From contig NC_044288.2 of assembly GCF_004027225.2 (NCBI RefSeq), positions 23,508,744 through 23,572,743 on the forward strand: DNA of 64,000 bases. The letters run 5' to 3'. This document shows positions 45,753-59,948 of the stretch, piece after piece (the stretch's first letter is position 1; every line of letters starts with the position of its first letter). The notes beneath the pieces are model-generated. The model searched no databases and was not told the origin of the DNA. It worked only from the letters and a program-made list of their open reading frames with translations. This DNA comes from Strigops habroptila (taxonomy: Eukaryota > Chordata > Aves > Psittaciformes > Psittacidae). The position numbers were made by a program, and so were the translations under genes.

Positions 45753-48662
45753 CTCTGGAGATTATTTCTGTATTTGCTGGACTTGTCTGTGAAGCTGAAA
45801 AGAAAGGCAAAGTTTTGTGATTTAAGGAAAACTATTTTAAGGGAAGGGGACAGGGAAAAGAAACCCTGCAGAGCCAGCACCACGTGCTGTGTAATGTTTG
45901 ACATTCCTGACACACAGTGGCTCCTGCCCAATTTTATAGCCTGTGTCACTGCTGCCTTAATACTTTCCACATGAAAAACACTAGTGACAACTCCAGGCTG
46001 AAGCCCCTTAAAAGGTCACCACATTTTAGCTGCCATTTTGTGGCAGCTTTTCTTCTTTCTGCACGGGATGGTAGTTAGCTGATGTTGGGAATGGGAAGGG
46101 ACTTGTTAAAGAGAAAATGGTTCAGATAGTTCCCAGAGGCCATTAGACTCTAAAGCCAAGTGAGATCCTGCCCACGTATGACAGATCCAACATCTTTTAG
46201 TCCAGGGCTCCACTAATCTGCACATAAATGCTACAGCTCTGTGCCCCATTAGCTTGTACCTGGGATAAACCATGCTATCACCAGTGATGTTGACAAGGCA
46301 CTTGGCATGCAGAACAGGATGAAATCATTCCACTTTAAATGGGTTTCGTTGACTTTTCTGGGAGTGGAACCAAATCTTGGCTTCTGGCCCAAAACTCCAG
46401 GGGTTTGTGCTGGCCCTGGAGCAGGCACCATGGCAGCAACCCTTTACTGTGCACTACTCTGTAGTGCTGCTCCCTGCCTGGAATGCTGCACCAGATGCAC
46501 CTCTTTTCCTGTGCATCCAGAAAGCCGCCTGCCACACTCCCAGTGTGTTTTGCCACAGGACCGGGTGGTGAGGATGACACTGCCACAGCTGCCAAGGGGA
46601 GATGGTTACTCAGCCATCATTAGTCTGAGCTGCAAACACAATACTGCCTGACCTGCCCCACTACACTGTTGGAAGTGTACTCTGTGTGTCAAGAGTTTTA
46701 CTGCAAATACAGGCAAGGCAACATCATCCTTGGATGGAGATGACTTGTCGTCTTTTTTATACTGTTACAAATTGGGAATGACTATGCAAATCTTTAGTCT
46801 CTGTAACTTGGCACCACTGAGAGTGAGATCTCAGCTTCAGATGCAGAGCCTTTCCCATCACACACAGTGGCTAGGACCTCAACTTCAAACCTGGCTGTTC
46901 CACGCTAATCCAAAAAGCAGGAATGGTCTGCTCGGGTTAGTTTCTTCGTGGCAGCTCACTGCAGTCCAGAGGACACTCTGCCTTCTCTACTAGTTGTAGG
47001 GCTCTGGTGCTGTGCCATAGGCAGCAGGGCTTCAGGCCAGGAGAACATCTCTGACCAGATGCCAGTAAAAGTATCTGAACATTCAAGCATCACAAATTCA
47101 GGGCATCCCACTGGAGAAAGGCTGTCGTTCAAAACAAAATACGCTATAGTATGTGTCCAGCATCTGAATTCCTAACAAGACTTTGCACTTCTAGTCTTTC
47201 TTCTGAACATGGTGTTCAGATGTTTCCAGTGCTGAGTGCTCCTCACTATAATGTGATTATGCAGGAATAGAGAGAGGATCATCTACCTGCCCACAACAAT
47301 GTCAGACCACAATTCTGGTGGGTAAGAAGGATTGGTCCAGGTATTTTAAAGAACTTACAGGAAGAAAGGATGATTTTACAAATTGGCATTTAGTTCAAGT
47401 ACGAGGATTCATGAACTTCAGCTGAGGAACCCCCATTTTGCACAGGGGTTGGGGTCACTAGAATCGTGGTGCATGAGTGAGTTTCATACTACCTGAACCT
47501 GGTTACTAAGCCCTTTTGAAAAAGTAAAAGCAAGCCAAATTCTGTTTATTTTGATGACTGACTAGTGGATGGAGACCTTGAGTAGTAAAAAGCCCTCCTG
47601 GGACCCTGTTGCCTCATCAGGTAACTGAACAGAAATGCACGCTGCAGCATGTGCATTATCTAGTGAAGACAGTTGAAAAAAACCAACTCAGGTAAATGCA
47701 GAGCTGCTGCCACAGACAGTGAGCTGCACAGCCTCCATTTCTCCGCGACTCTGCTAATTCTTAGCAAAAGAATGAAAATCTCATTTTCCTCCTTCAGAGG
47801 ATGGCTGTGAAGAAAATACATACATCAAAGACTGTGAGACAGTGACAGGAGGCTCTGGAAGTACCCAAGAGAGCTAGAAACAAGGCATATCAAAGCACTC
47901 ATGGGCAAGAAAAGGGGATACCAGTGCGCAGAGATGAGTATATCTGTAGCATCCCTTTACTATGCGGTGTATCAGTTTATACAGTTCAGTTCTGCTTTTA
48001 GAGTGCAGGAGCTTCGATCAGAGGTTACCAGCTCTGTTAAACAGCACACTGGGAAGAAATGGTTACAAGATTGTGTATTTATGTTTCTCCATCCAGATTT
48101 CAATTTACTTTTATAGAAACAAAACAAGAACCTTAAACACTATTTAATCTGGACATTTTCTGTGGTCATGGAAGCGTGGTGCAGACAATGCCAGCACAGC
48201 AGTGGAGGCAGCACTAGTACAACTCAGGGAGAGACTGCATTCAGTGCCAAAGTTACATAAAAATCATCCATTATGTAGGCTCAGAGAGAATGAAAACCTT
48301 GAGAATATAATGGCTCACTGGCTCAGATCTGTGTTCTCCCTACTGGCAGTGAAAATTATTCAAAGATACAAGTGTTTTGACAAACTAGCTCTAACTAGAG
48401 TTCTCTGTGGAAGCCTGTGGTCACTTCCAGAGGATTTAATGAAATCATGTTTCTTTACACCAACCAACAACAGCAGTGTGTCTCCTGCTACAGCTCACTT
48501 TGTACTTCCTTAATTCTGCTTTATTCCTCTGTCTCTGAAGGGGTGGTAAGAGTGAAAACACAAAAGGTGGAAAAATCCCTGACAGCTTCAGTTCTGTTTG
48601 TAGGTTACAGGGCATAGGGTAGAAGAGATGTACACTGTCACTGATGGGGCCTGGAGTGGTAC

Positions 48663-48688
48663 CCGTGTAACCCGTGTAACCGTGTAAC
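48663..48688 (+). repeat. Short tandem repeat, CCGTGTAAC-like
   Basis: Three near-identical 8-9 base units (CCGTGTAAC, CCGTGTAA, CCGTGTAACC) in a row, otherwise isolated. Confidence 0.8.
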
Positions 48689-51600
48689 CGAGTGACAGTC
48701 TCATTCACCTGAGCAGTAACTGTCAGGAGGGAAGCAGCAGAACCGCTGCAGTCCTGCCTTACCTCCTGCTTCCCATCTGGAAGCATCATCTATGTCTCAC
48801 GGCACAGAGCAGAGGATTAGCATATGCTACGATTTTCTACGGGCTAATGACATCCCAATGACAGGCAATAGGAGCATTTCTGAAGATCTAAAAAGCCACC
48901 CACAAAAACCAACCAGTTTACAAAGCTGAAGATAATAATTCACAAGGTCAGATTTAACTAGAGCCAAAGTGCTATGACTGCAGAACATGCAACACAGGCA
49001 TGCCTGCATCTCAGAATAAAACCTGGCCAGGGAAGAGAGAGAAAACAAAACACATGCCAAACCAAAACCAGATTGCATTTCATTTGCCCATTTAGGTGCT
49101 GCCTCTATTTAATACACAAAGTGAAGTTTTCCAGGCATAATTTGTCCTTCTGTTTCCCCTGAAAGCACTGCAGGAAGCCCCTCAGGCTGCCTGGGTTGCC
49201 GGCAGGGGTGGCTCAGCCCATGTCCTACACGCCTGGTTCTCCTGCAGACCCCGGCACCGAAACATCAGCCTGCCTGGACTATGCACAGGTAAGACTGTAT
49301 CTCAGAATTCCAGCAGCCATTTCACTGGGTTGTTCTCAGAAGTGCTCAGATTCTCAGAACAAGGTTTGGTGGACATCATGTGAGGACTCTTATTTTCATC
49401 TTAGACATGGTGAGATGGGGATTGTTTGGCTTTGCCCTGGCTTGGCTCTGTGAGTGGAGCAGCACAGTCCTGGTAGCGTTTTCCCAACCTTTCTTCCACC
49501 CAGGCCCAGTTGTGTTGCTCAGTGCCAACACAACCAGCACACAGGAACAGGGATACAGAGAGAGCAGAGGCAAAGACTTCCCCTTTTGCTCCCTGTATTC
49601 ACTCCTGCGGAATAACTTTCTAGATGGAAGCATCACTATACCAACACTAGGAGTTTCCAGCTTCACAACCACCTCATGGCTGCACTGTTTCATGCTGAGC
49701 TTTCTTTGGCCACTGAGATGAAAGCAATAGTTGCCAAATACAATTACGAAACAGAGAGGCAAAAACCATCATACACCCAGGACCAAACTTCGCTGGCTTT
49801 GCCAAGATGTCACTTCAAGGTCAACATATTCGTTTATCTAGAAGATAAAATCTGTCTTTCCTTTTCTAATGTTTCTTTTTCCCCACCCAGCCTGAACTCT
49901 GAGCAGTGAAAGATGACTGCTGTGGGGACGTGTGGGCAGGGGATGTTGTAAGGACAGGCTCATGGCACGACAGCTCTGTGAGAGTCAGGTATTCGAAGAT
50001 TTATTATGAGAGCTGTTCCTATTTGAACTTACTGACCAAACAAATCATTAAAGGCTTCCATGTTCAGTTGATCTAAAATTAATTGCCTCTCAATTCCCTC
50101 AACTTTAACTTTAAATAACATATATATTCTTTAAGCCTTTTTCTCGAGAGAAGAAAATGCCAAGATATTTAATTGCTATCATTCTAATTGTTGATTCTCT
50201 TAGATCTATTTTGGCAGGCCAGGAGAAAATCTGAAGCAATTAAAAGGAAGAAAATGGAGTTAACAACAGGAAACATTTTAATGCAACCCACTCTTAGTGG
50301 AAACCTTAGTTATTTGGTACTAAATTTATACAGAATGAACCCCATGATTAGAGAACCAAAGAGCCAGTGGGATCCTGTCACGTGTCAGCAGGCACAGGAG
50401 CTCGCTACTGGGCTGGTCAGGACAAAAAGAGTTAAGAGGGTGATGGAGGAAAAGGGAGTGGGAGAACCTGGCACCAGGAGGTTGGTAACACTGCAATTAA
50501 TAGTTTCTCATGTTTTAGCTTCAAAAAAAATCTCTTTTCTTGCTTATAGTACTTTCTGACTAAAACAAGAAATGGAGAAAAAGCCTCAAGTGTGTTAAAT
50601 AGAAGACAAAGAACATACTTTTGGGTTGAAAGGAATGTCTCATGTTCACTCAAGGCTTTCATGTTTTTGTATTCTGTCAAAACCTCAGAAAGTTTCTGGT
50701 TTTTTAGAGAGAAAATTTTTCTGTCCTGCTGTTTGATCTCAATTCAACCAAGTTGTTTAATAACGTGACCTGCCTGGAAAGTCATTCCTGCCCAGTTTTC
50801 CCTGGAAGAGCAGGAGGTGCGTTGAAGAGCCCAGGCCCCACGAGGCATGTGCTGGCCATGGTGGGGTGTGATGCTGGTGTGGAGAGCTGGCTGCTCACCC
50901 ACAGACCCAATGGCTTTTTCAGTTGCCCTGAGCGGATATCAGGAATCACTGACACTTAAACGGGTGACTTCATGGTACTTGCAGAAATCCTTCAAGGACG
51001 TCTGTCAACTGCTCCTGGTGAAAACCAGATTCTTTCCATGCATGTCACTATCATTATATAACACGAAGAATGACCTCTCGTTTCCAGAAGTAGCTGCCGT
51101 GGCTGAGAGGACTCGCTGAGGCCCCAGCACATGCTCACTGGAGGCTGCCCTCACCTTGTTCCAGTGCCCGCTGACCCTCAGTACTGCAGGGAGACCAACT
51201 CCTCTGTGGGGGACAGGGATCAGCACTTGCACCCCCAGGCCACTGGCAGCCACCCAGAGAGAGTACCAGCACCAGGTAACTGGAACACAGAGCCTGCTCC
51301 TCATCTCACATATGCTGGTACCGTGAGCGGCACAAACACCTGTATACAAAGACTTTATACAAAGCACCACTCTCTTAGTATGAGAAGGAGGAGAACCAGG
51401 CTGTTATTGATATGACACCCAGTAAACTGCAGGCCCAATTCCAATCTTACTGATCCCAATCTGTCAGAAGTAACTCTAAGGTACAAGAAGGTTTAGATAA
51501 ATTTAGATTCAGTGCTTACATAAGCATTCATTCTTACACAAGGAATGTTAAATCTATGCCTAACACATTTATGTTTTCACAATGTAAACTCTCATTCTTC

Positions 51601-52315
51601 AAGCTGCTTATGGGACGGAGCACCTTAGGCTCACTTCTGCCCACCTAATGTAACATGCAGGTCTGCTCACAGCTTACAGGCCCCAGTTCTTCAAATACAC
51701 AAAGTCTTAAATAAGATCAAAGTGAAGGTTTATGAGATTTACTTACGTGAAATAAATTCTTCCCCCAAAATGTCAAGTTTGGCTTCTGTTCAGTCAGCTC
51801 ATTCACTCTGTTTGAGCAAACACAATGTATATAAAATTCATAAACAATTACACTTTTATACAGATATGTGCTCCAGGAGTTCTTTTTCTCCTGCACTAGA
51901 CCTGGAGTCTAGGTCCAATCTGAACTTGCCTGCAGTTGTCAATCTATCTTCTGTGGTGGAGTTCAGAGTTCCCTGCTCAGTCACGTTGGGCAGTTACTCC
52001 AGGTTTCATTCACTCAGCAAACCTGCCCCTCTCTGCAGGCATGGATCCAGGGCTGGGTGTATCAGGTTCACCTTCCCTCCCCTCACAGGCAGACAGACAC
52101 AAGCCCAGCACTGCTGCTTTCTATGATTTTGCTGTCTACGTGCCAAGTCTATTAACTGTAATCCTATGTATAAGGTCCCTCCCACCTCGGCAGCTCCACT
52201 TGCTGAGGCTCCTCCATTGTTTATGTGCAGGTATTTTATGTGAGACGTAATTATTCGTGTTCCTATCAGCTGAGACAAGCATAAGCAAGATTAACTCCCT
52301 TGTGGGACACAAAAC

Positions 52316-52540
52316 AATAGAATCATAGAATGGTTTATGTTGGAAAAGGCCTTAAAGATCATTGAGTTCAACCGTTAACCCAGCACTGCCAAGTTTCCCA
52401 CTAAACCATGTCCCTCAGTGTCACTTCTACATGTTTTTCAAATACCTCCAGGGATGGTGGCTGCATCACTGCCCTGGGCAACCTGTTCAGTGCTGGACAA
52501 TCCTTCCACTGAAGACATTTCTCCTAGTATGGTTACCCCG
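52316..52540 (-). mobile_element. CR1 LINE 3' fragment
   Basis: It starts with AATAGAATCATAGAATGG and GTTGGAAAAGGCCTTAAAGA, followed by divergent CR1 sequence (CCAGGGATGGTGGCTGCATC, CTGCCCTGGGCAACCTGTTC). Minus orientation. It is more diverged than the 30.5-kb copy and probably from another subfamily. Confidence 0.85.
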
Positions 52541-55500
52541 AGTACCTTCTGAACAGTACCTGCAAAGAGGAGAATAATGACTGTAAATACCTGTTACAAT
52601 TACGATAAATAAAGCAAAAATGGTTTTACTGAATGAGGAGCTTCCTGAGTGCTCTGCTCAGTTCTGGGCATGCTAGAGGAGAAAAGGGGAAACAAAAGGC
52701 AATTATTATGGAAAGATTCTTACATGAGCAGAATTTGGAAAGAATGAGGGTGTCATTTAGACTGAGTGGAATTACAGGGGCACAAAGATAGAGGAATTCC
52801 TAGAGGAAATACACTGGACATTTTGTTTCTGGTTATCACCAGACCAAGGGCAGGTAGCCAAAAGGCTACCTCAGACACACAGCCACAAAGTCCACAAGTG
52901 ATAGGTACAGTAAAAGCAGCAGCCTGCATATGCTCTGGATAATTTTGGATTGCTTTCCTCTGTCATGGCCATGAAAAAGGGAACCAGTTTCCCCGTTGAA
53001 CTGTGCTGGCTAGTCGCCACTGTAGTTTCGGTACTGTGTCCCCCAGCGTGTATTGCTGGTGGACTCAGGGGGCTGGTAAGAAATAAATGTGATTGAGTGG
53101 AGCAATTTCTGCATGGCCTTCCCCTGCAGGGCAAGAGCAGGAGGGACGCCCTGACCTCCTCGGGGAGCAGAGGGGTCACAGCATCACTTGTATTTGTCTT
53201 CATTCTCGTTAAGCATCTGTCTCCTTCCAGCAGCTGGGTGCCGTGATGTGCCAGCCCCAGCACCCAGCGCGCCGAGGGAGGATGGATGGAGCTGCAGGGA
53301 GCACTAGCTGAGGGCTTGACAGCACGCTGACAAATGAGCCAGTGAGGAAAAGGATCAGATGGGGCACCAAGGAGCACCGCTCAGACGTAAACATTCATCT
53401 CTCACATAGATTAGTCTGAATTCCTGTAGGGCAGTGAAACGTTCCCTACCACAGTATGTTTTAGGGGAAAACCAACCGCATAATGACCTGAATGCCTCCA
53501 CGGCCCACTTTACCTCAACACATTCATTTTGGTCTTGCAGGCAGCACAGTCAAAATCACGGCAGCTGTGGATCCCTCCACACCAGCATTCATTTTTCCTT
53601 AATAAATTCTCAATATCCACAATAAAGCCACAGACATAGAAACACAAAGTGCCAGCACTTGAATTCTGGCAGAATTTAATTTTTAGCAGATAAATTATTT
53701 TATCTATTGCATCAAGAGGAATAATTTATACAGGGAATAAACAAAACCTCATCCCCAAAGCCAGTGAACTCACCCACAGCAGGCTGCTGCAGCTTATTAT
53801 GAACACTTCAGCTGTCTTTATATCACTTCCAAAGCAGTGGTAGCACTTAGGCAGATAGCGTTAACTGCTGCAGCGCCCATTGGCCCTGGCCCTGTACCAT
53901 GGAGACTCACCACTGGACAGTGATTAGATGCAGAGGCGGCACTGAAGTGACTGACCTACCCACAACAACTGCCACTAGGAAAACAAGATTTAACCCAAGT
54001 ACCCCATGTGCTGATATGTGCTGATATTCCAGGACTGGAGATGTGACCAACACAGAGCCGCCCTCAGCCGCTCCAGTTTTGACTCAAGCTCCTCTGTCTG
54101 ATACTTCCCACCAAATAGGTGCCTCTGTGGGTTGTAACAGAACATCAAAGCTATTGCACCCAAAACACCACACCAGGGTAACAGATCGGGAAGAACCTCG
54201 GTGTCCCTTCAGGTTTGTCAGCTCCTGCCAGCGGCTTGTCAGCAGCTTTGCACCACGTGTTCACGTTGTCCCTCCCTAGGCCAGTGCAGTACCATGGGTC
54301 AGTACTCCCAGCCTGGGCTCGGAGGGTCTGAACATGTCCCAGCAAAGTGCCCAGGCCTCAGTGGTCCCATCATCCCCTCCCTGGGACAGGCTCTACCTAA
54401 AAGCCCTTAGTCTGGATTCATTTTTATATTCCCTTCTTTCTAAAGGCTGTTCAGCCCCATGTTTCTTAGTGCAATGTGCAATTTAATATAGCTCTATAGC
54501 AAGAATAATTTTTTATGTAGAGCTTTCCTCACCTTTTCAAATCACTCTGGAAATGGCACAGATATTCCCTGTTTCTAAGAACAGAGAAGCTAAGGTACTT
54601 GGTGGTCACTTTATCTGTATCTCAACTACCAGGAACAGCCAAGACTACTTGCGAGGTGAACAAGCCTCCTGCAGAACACGTGCCAACATCTCCCACTCAG
54701 GAAAGTGCCCAGTTTCACAACTCCTCAGGAAAACCTGAGCGGCAGCACCACTGCCATTCCCGGGAAGGCATCGCCCAGCCCACGGGAGCAGCACCCACCC
54801 TGTTATTTCCCTCCTGGTTCCAGTTGTACACATTTACCCAGCCCCTGTGCCCCTCTCCCAGCTCATGTGGCAATCACCCTCTGGCAGGCGCTGCGCTGTG
54901 TAGCACCAGCGTTATTTAAGATAATCCTTCATCTGCTAACTTATTCCCTAAAAAACCCAGATCAATTGACAGAGTATTATAACGCCTTAAAATATTAATG
55001 CCCTATCAAGGAGACAATTTCTCTAGGCCTAGGGACTCCTCCATTATTAGAAATTATGCCCCAGCCCTAAATAAATTAACTCGATAAATGTCTTACCATG
55101 AATACAAATTCCCGCTTAGGGCTTGCAAATAAAATGATTTAGAGCTGTTCTTTGAGGAAAGATGAGGTGTTTAAACTTGCGAGAGGCAGGGCTAATATTC
55201 ATTAGTCTTTTGTTTTAAATGGACTTGTGCTTCTAAAGTGAAGGCATACCTTTCGGAAGGGAGGGGGAAATCCTTGGAAAATTAAGCAGTTGTCTTTTCT
55301 GACACTGGGCTGCACAATTCCATTCTGCCAATGCACAGATCTCTGCTCAACTCCGAAGCAGCACCGGGCTGAAATCCCACCGGTGGGGCTGGGACTGCCC
55401 AGCAGCACCCTGCGTGGTGCCAGGGGATGGTGCTGGGCTGGCAGCGCTGTGGCTGCCTGCTCAGAGCTTGCAACAACAAGGACAGAGTCACCACCTGACA

Positions 55501-58500
55501 GACTTCATCTACAGCCCCAAGGCTGGTAGGAGCCAATCGGCCACTGCCCCCAGTGTGGATTTGGCCAGAGGAGCTCTTTGACTGGCTTCTTGTGGTCGTG
55601 ACCGTGCGCTGCCAGCACTGGGGTCACTGGGACCCCCAAGCAGTGGAAGCTGAACCCCACCAGCATTGCAGTAGCTGCTGCCCTAAGGTGCCAAACACTC
55701 TGCAAAGAAACACTCTGCCGTGCTGCCTGCACTGGGGGATGCTGTGAGCTGCTCACCAAGCACAGGGTGCAGCCTTTCTGACCTGAAAAACTGCTTTTGT
55801 GCTGCAGCCTGCTCAGCTCTGGGCAAGACAACAGCAGCAATGCTTAGTGTAATCTTTTCTGTAATATGCCTTTAACGTGGAGAACAGATGCCAGGCCAGA
55901 CCCCAGTGCTGCTGTCCTTCACCTGCCCCCAGGTCACCCGAGCTTCAGCCAAGACCATACCACATACACACTGTGACATAGCCCTGGTTCATCCAGTCTT
56001 TCTGCTTGGAATCCTGCTGTTTTCTACTTACAAAGCCTGAAAGAACCTGCAGTTCATAGGGAGTCCTTGCTAAATCTTCAGCCTTTGCAGGTGCAATTCC
56101 CCAAACCATGAACCACACACAAGCTCATTCATCATCCCAGCACCCTTTCAAAGCAATTGCCCTCTTCATAGCGATGAATCGGCTGTAGGAGTGTGAAAAC
56201 CATCCTATCATATTTCGTTGGAGCTGTATTTCAGGCCAAAGGCCCCTGATGTTTCCAGAAGAGCATTACAACTCCGTGTCCCTTTTTGAATCTCTGAGCT
56301 GGCAAGATGAATCCAGGGCAAAAGCAGAGTAATACCTTGGCTGTCTGTTTTCTCCCACCATTTGCATTTTTGGCTAGAGAGTTTTGGAGAAGTTACACAC
56401 ACAGAGACACTGCCTTTTCTGTACACCACAGCGCTGGTCACTGGTCACACCAACACATCACTTCAGATATGGCTTTCTCAAGTGAGCACAGCTTTGCTCT
56501 GCCTGCACTGTGCCCTGCACAGGCGGTCTGTGGCACCAGGAGGTGTGCAGGTAACCACAGCTGTGTTCCCACCTGGCAGTAACTGCCTGATGCCACGCCT
56601 GCCCATGGGATGTCCAGAGCTACATCCATGCCTACACCTGCGTTGCAGCAACCCACAACACTCCCCCCAAAAGACATGCCTTAGCTCAAAAACACAGTGC
56701 GACGATACAATGAATCCCTAAGGGAGTGTAGATGAATGGATACTGTCTGCAGAAAATAACCAACAGGAATACAACGTGAAAGAGAAAGTCTCTGTCTTTT
56801 CTTTCTACTCAGATATCAATTTATTGAGATTTTGATTTTTGCTAACCAGAGCACTGTTGTTTGCTGATTAAGAGCTCACATGACTTTCTCCATCCTGGCT
56901 TATGAAGATCAGAGCATGCCTCACAAACGGGTGCAATGTTTCCAGTTCTTCATTTTCATTTTGTACATACAAGAACAGACCTGAATTGCAAGTTACACCT
57001 AGAAGACAAAAGTCAGGATTAAAAAAAAGACAAAGATTCCATTTGACTGAACCAGAAATGTTTGTAAAAGAGTCCATTGACTCAACTTACTTCTTCTGCC
57101 TTAGAGAGAGAAATTCCCACAGAGACACTTCAGCACAGGGAAAGTTACAAGCAGCTCAGGGAGATTGCCTTGGCAGCAGCCTTCTCCCCTTTGCTGTACT
57201 GCTGTTGCGCGTGTACCTGATGCACTCCCATCAGTGAGCTGTTGGGCCAGGAATCCCTGCTTCTGTGCTGTAATTTTAACTACAGCATCTGGCTTTGAGT
57301 GCTGGGGTGAATGTAATCCCAGTGAGACATTGAGAGAAGGGAGAGTGAGCCCCGCATCCGCAGGACTAAGCACTCGCTGCCGTGCTGTGCTACCACAGGG
57401 CCTTAAGGTACCCACCTGCACCTTTTGCACCACTTCCCAACAGTGCTCCCCAGTCATGAATATCCCCCTGCCACAGTTTCCCCACAGGCCTCACGTTTCC
57501 CAGTTTTACACATCCCACGTGCTGGCCCCACCACCCCTCATCCAGACACCCCGTGCAGAGACCCGGCACCCTATCATTACAAGTAGGGCCACTTGGCTCT
57601 TGAGATAACGGAGAGCAACAATAACGATTTTCAAAGCAGTTTAGCAAAAAGCCGGGCGGGAGCAATGACCTCCTGGCTCCGTGAAGCAGCTCCAGCATCA
57701 GGGGTCCCTGTGAGTGCCACCCCTCCGTGCCCCCGCTGCCACCTCCCTCCCATCTGTGGTACCTGTCTGTGGCTTCCAGCTCTGTCTGCAGGCTGTGGCC
57801 AGGCCCCATGCTGCCACCAGCAATGATGCTCACTGTGCTGGCGAATGCCTTGGGAAGTTATTCCTTAATAGGCTCATTTCTGTGCTAGGAAAGGACCAAC
57901 GAAAGGAGGAATACGTTATCAGCTCTGATCTGGCATTGCGTATTTGCTGCTTTGGATCTGACCTTGCAATATATGAATGCTTTATGAACTGCCAATGAAT
58001 CGAGGCATAAGGGCCATGGCCCGTCAGCACTTTTTCCTCAGCCCAAAACACTTGGGCTGCCCTGAGCTAACTTCACAACACTTTAATGTCCAGCTCTCTG
58101 CAGACATTTACTTAACCTTGTAAATTATTCATGTCAGGTCTTTCCTGTAAAACACCCTTTAGGCTCTAGCTGCTCTGTGAAAAACAGCAGTACTAACAAC
58201 AAATACTCTGTGATCAGTACTGTTTTGCTCCTAAGAGGTCTAACATGCCGATAATGATACTTCAACCAAATAAACCCCATTCAAGTTCTGGACTGGTCCC
58301 AGGCATATTTTCTTTTCCCAGTCTGAAACCCCATTTAATGATTTCCATTATGATGTTGCCTGTTACAACCTGAAAACATTATTCTCTCTGTGCACGTCAG
58401 CAGTGCCTAAAGATCATGGCTCGACTCTTCCAGACTTTCCAACGTTGCTTTAAAGGACACAGTTCAAAATTAAAGAAAAAGGTCAGTGTAACCTCCTGTC

Positions 58501-59227
58501 AGAGAGGAATGAACCTGAGACCAGACTATTGGACGCTCAGTTTTAGGTGCAAAATAATAACAAAAAATAATAACAAATATTACCTCAGATTAATGCACAA
58601 TTGTTGTTTAATCTTTAATAACTGGTCTGATTGTCATTCATTCCTGCTCCCTTATTTGTTAAATACAGATTTCATTCCTGTAAGTGACTTAGCTGTCAAA
58701 AGCTGGGCGGACATTTTAACTGGTACTAGAGATTAGGATGTACTGGAAATTTTTTTTAATCCTATATTAATGGGAAGAAATACACTCTGAAACAGCAGAT
58801 CAAGATGCACTTATCAAACAAACTGCACTAAGTACTGGCTTCTGGCTTGCATGTTCGTGAGAAAGAAAGTTAACTTTTAGTAGCGCATGGGTTTTTGGAA
58901 CTCTTTTTAACACCAGAAACATGAAGGAAGCTTAATTTAAAGACTTTAAAAAAATAAGACCTTTTTCCCCGAATGACAGAGGCTTATATTGTGATCTTGT
59001 TTTATTTTGGAGGAAGGGCAGGAATGTCTTTAAGGAAAAATTAAATGTCAAAATGCTTGGATGAACATGTCAAATTACTACATGAAGGCTTTATGTTTCT
59101 CCAAATGAGCTGGCACTTACTTGTGGGAGTCTTTACTTCACTGCAGAACAGCATCTCTACACACGCCAGTATTCTGCTTCTCAAGGGCCTAGTCATAAGA
59201 AGACACTATATTATTATTTTTACTATT

Positions 59228-59245
59228 CAAGAATAATTATTCTTG
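59228..59245. repeat. 18-bp perfect palindrome
   Basis: CAAGAATAATTATTCTTG is its own reverse complement. It is AT-rich with no known binding-site assignment. Confidence 0.9.
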
Positions 59246-59838
59246 GTTTATGTTATTTTTGAGCTGAGGAGCTCTGGAGAGTGGAAGATAGTACATTCGT
59301 GTTATCCATGTGGGATGTGAGAGAGGCAACACGCGCCACCAGCAAATGAATTAAAGAGCGTTGACAAACACCTCACTTGAAGCTCCTGCCTTCTTTTACA
59401 TGCCGAGTCCCAGTATTTTCTGCTTCTGGGTGAAAAAAAATCAGGTGGAAAAACACCCTGAGTTTCGCAAAGGTCTATCTTTATATTTAGCTTATAAAAT
59501 AACAGTAGTGGTAACCTTGCCACCAGAAAGACAGCTCTCAAAACTAAGGTTGTGGATTAGCTGTCTAAAAATGCCTTCTCAATAGGTATTGTAGTACAGA
59601 AATGTATTTTGTGTTAAAAATATCTCCAGCTGTTGTTAGAAGGGATTAGGCTGTTTTCCTTTATGAGCACAACAGAGCAGTGTGGACAAAGTCAAAAGGC
59701 AAGTGGTGTTATTCTGTGAATGAGGAAATATCGTTTTAGCTAATTTACTGCAGTCCGAGGTGAATTCTTGGGCTGTCTTTTCAGGGCATGAACTTAGAGG
59801 TCTTCAGAACAGAGTTTGAATGATATCACAACACTCAC

Positions 59839-59948
59839 CTTTTCATTTTTATCGACGTATTCACTGAAATATTTACCTTTGGAGTAGATAATTACGAGAA
59901 CTGTAGAAATAAGGATGAAATTTTTTATGCTGGAGGTTTCCCAAAGAC
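59839..59948 (-). CDS. Candidate exon B of unrecognised gene (hydrophobic segment)
   Basis: 110 nt, two bases plus 36 codons. Only the frame compatible with exon A is fully open. It contains an uninterrupted hydrophobic stretch of about 15 residues flanked by lysines. Confidence 0.38.

Larger units (their letters stand above)
45795..59838. other. GABRP upstream region, no gene recognised
   Basis: About 14 kb with no exon I can assign. The untranslated GABRP first exon and promoter are presumably here, but I could not locate them. A TATA-like TCTATATAAGG on the plus strand at about 44688 lies in the adjacent intron. Contents I can name are the CR1 fragment at 52.3 kb and a short tandem of CCGTGTAAC units at about 48663-48688. 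Several exon-like but weakly supported open stretches are listed under rejected items. Confidence 0.5.

Noticed and set aside
49018-49078. Alternative GABRP signal exon (MQSGFGLACVLFSLSSLA)
   Set aside because: Hydrophobic and in the right phase, but the donor would be GTTTTA. The exon at 45697-45752 has a canonical donor, acceptor and better spacing.
56883-57001. Exon-like stretch on minus (acceptor TTTTGTCTTCTAG, peptide VTCNSGLFLYVQNENEELE)
   Set aside because: A good acceptor but only a weak CAT/GTGAGC donor. Its entry phase (1) does not match the phase-0 end of exon B at 59839, and no family is recognised.
57830-58051. 73-codon minus-strand open frame
   Set aside because: No ATG at its start (GTG), no clear splice signals and no recognised similarity.
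59422-59541. Longer open frame (SRKYWDSACKRRQELQ) at the possible terminal exon of the unrecognised gene
   Set aside because: It requires phase 2 entry, which does not fit exon B. In the fitting phase it stops after nine codons, so it was kept only as a tentative terminal exon.
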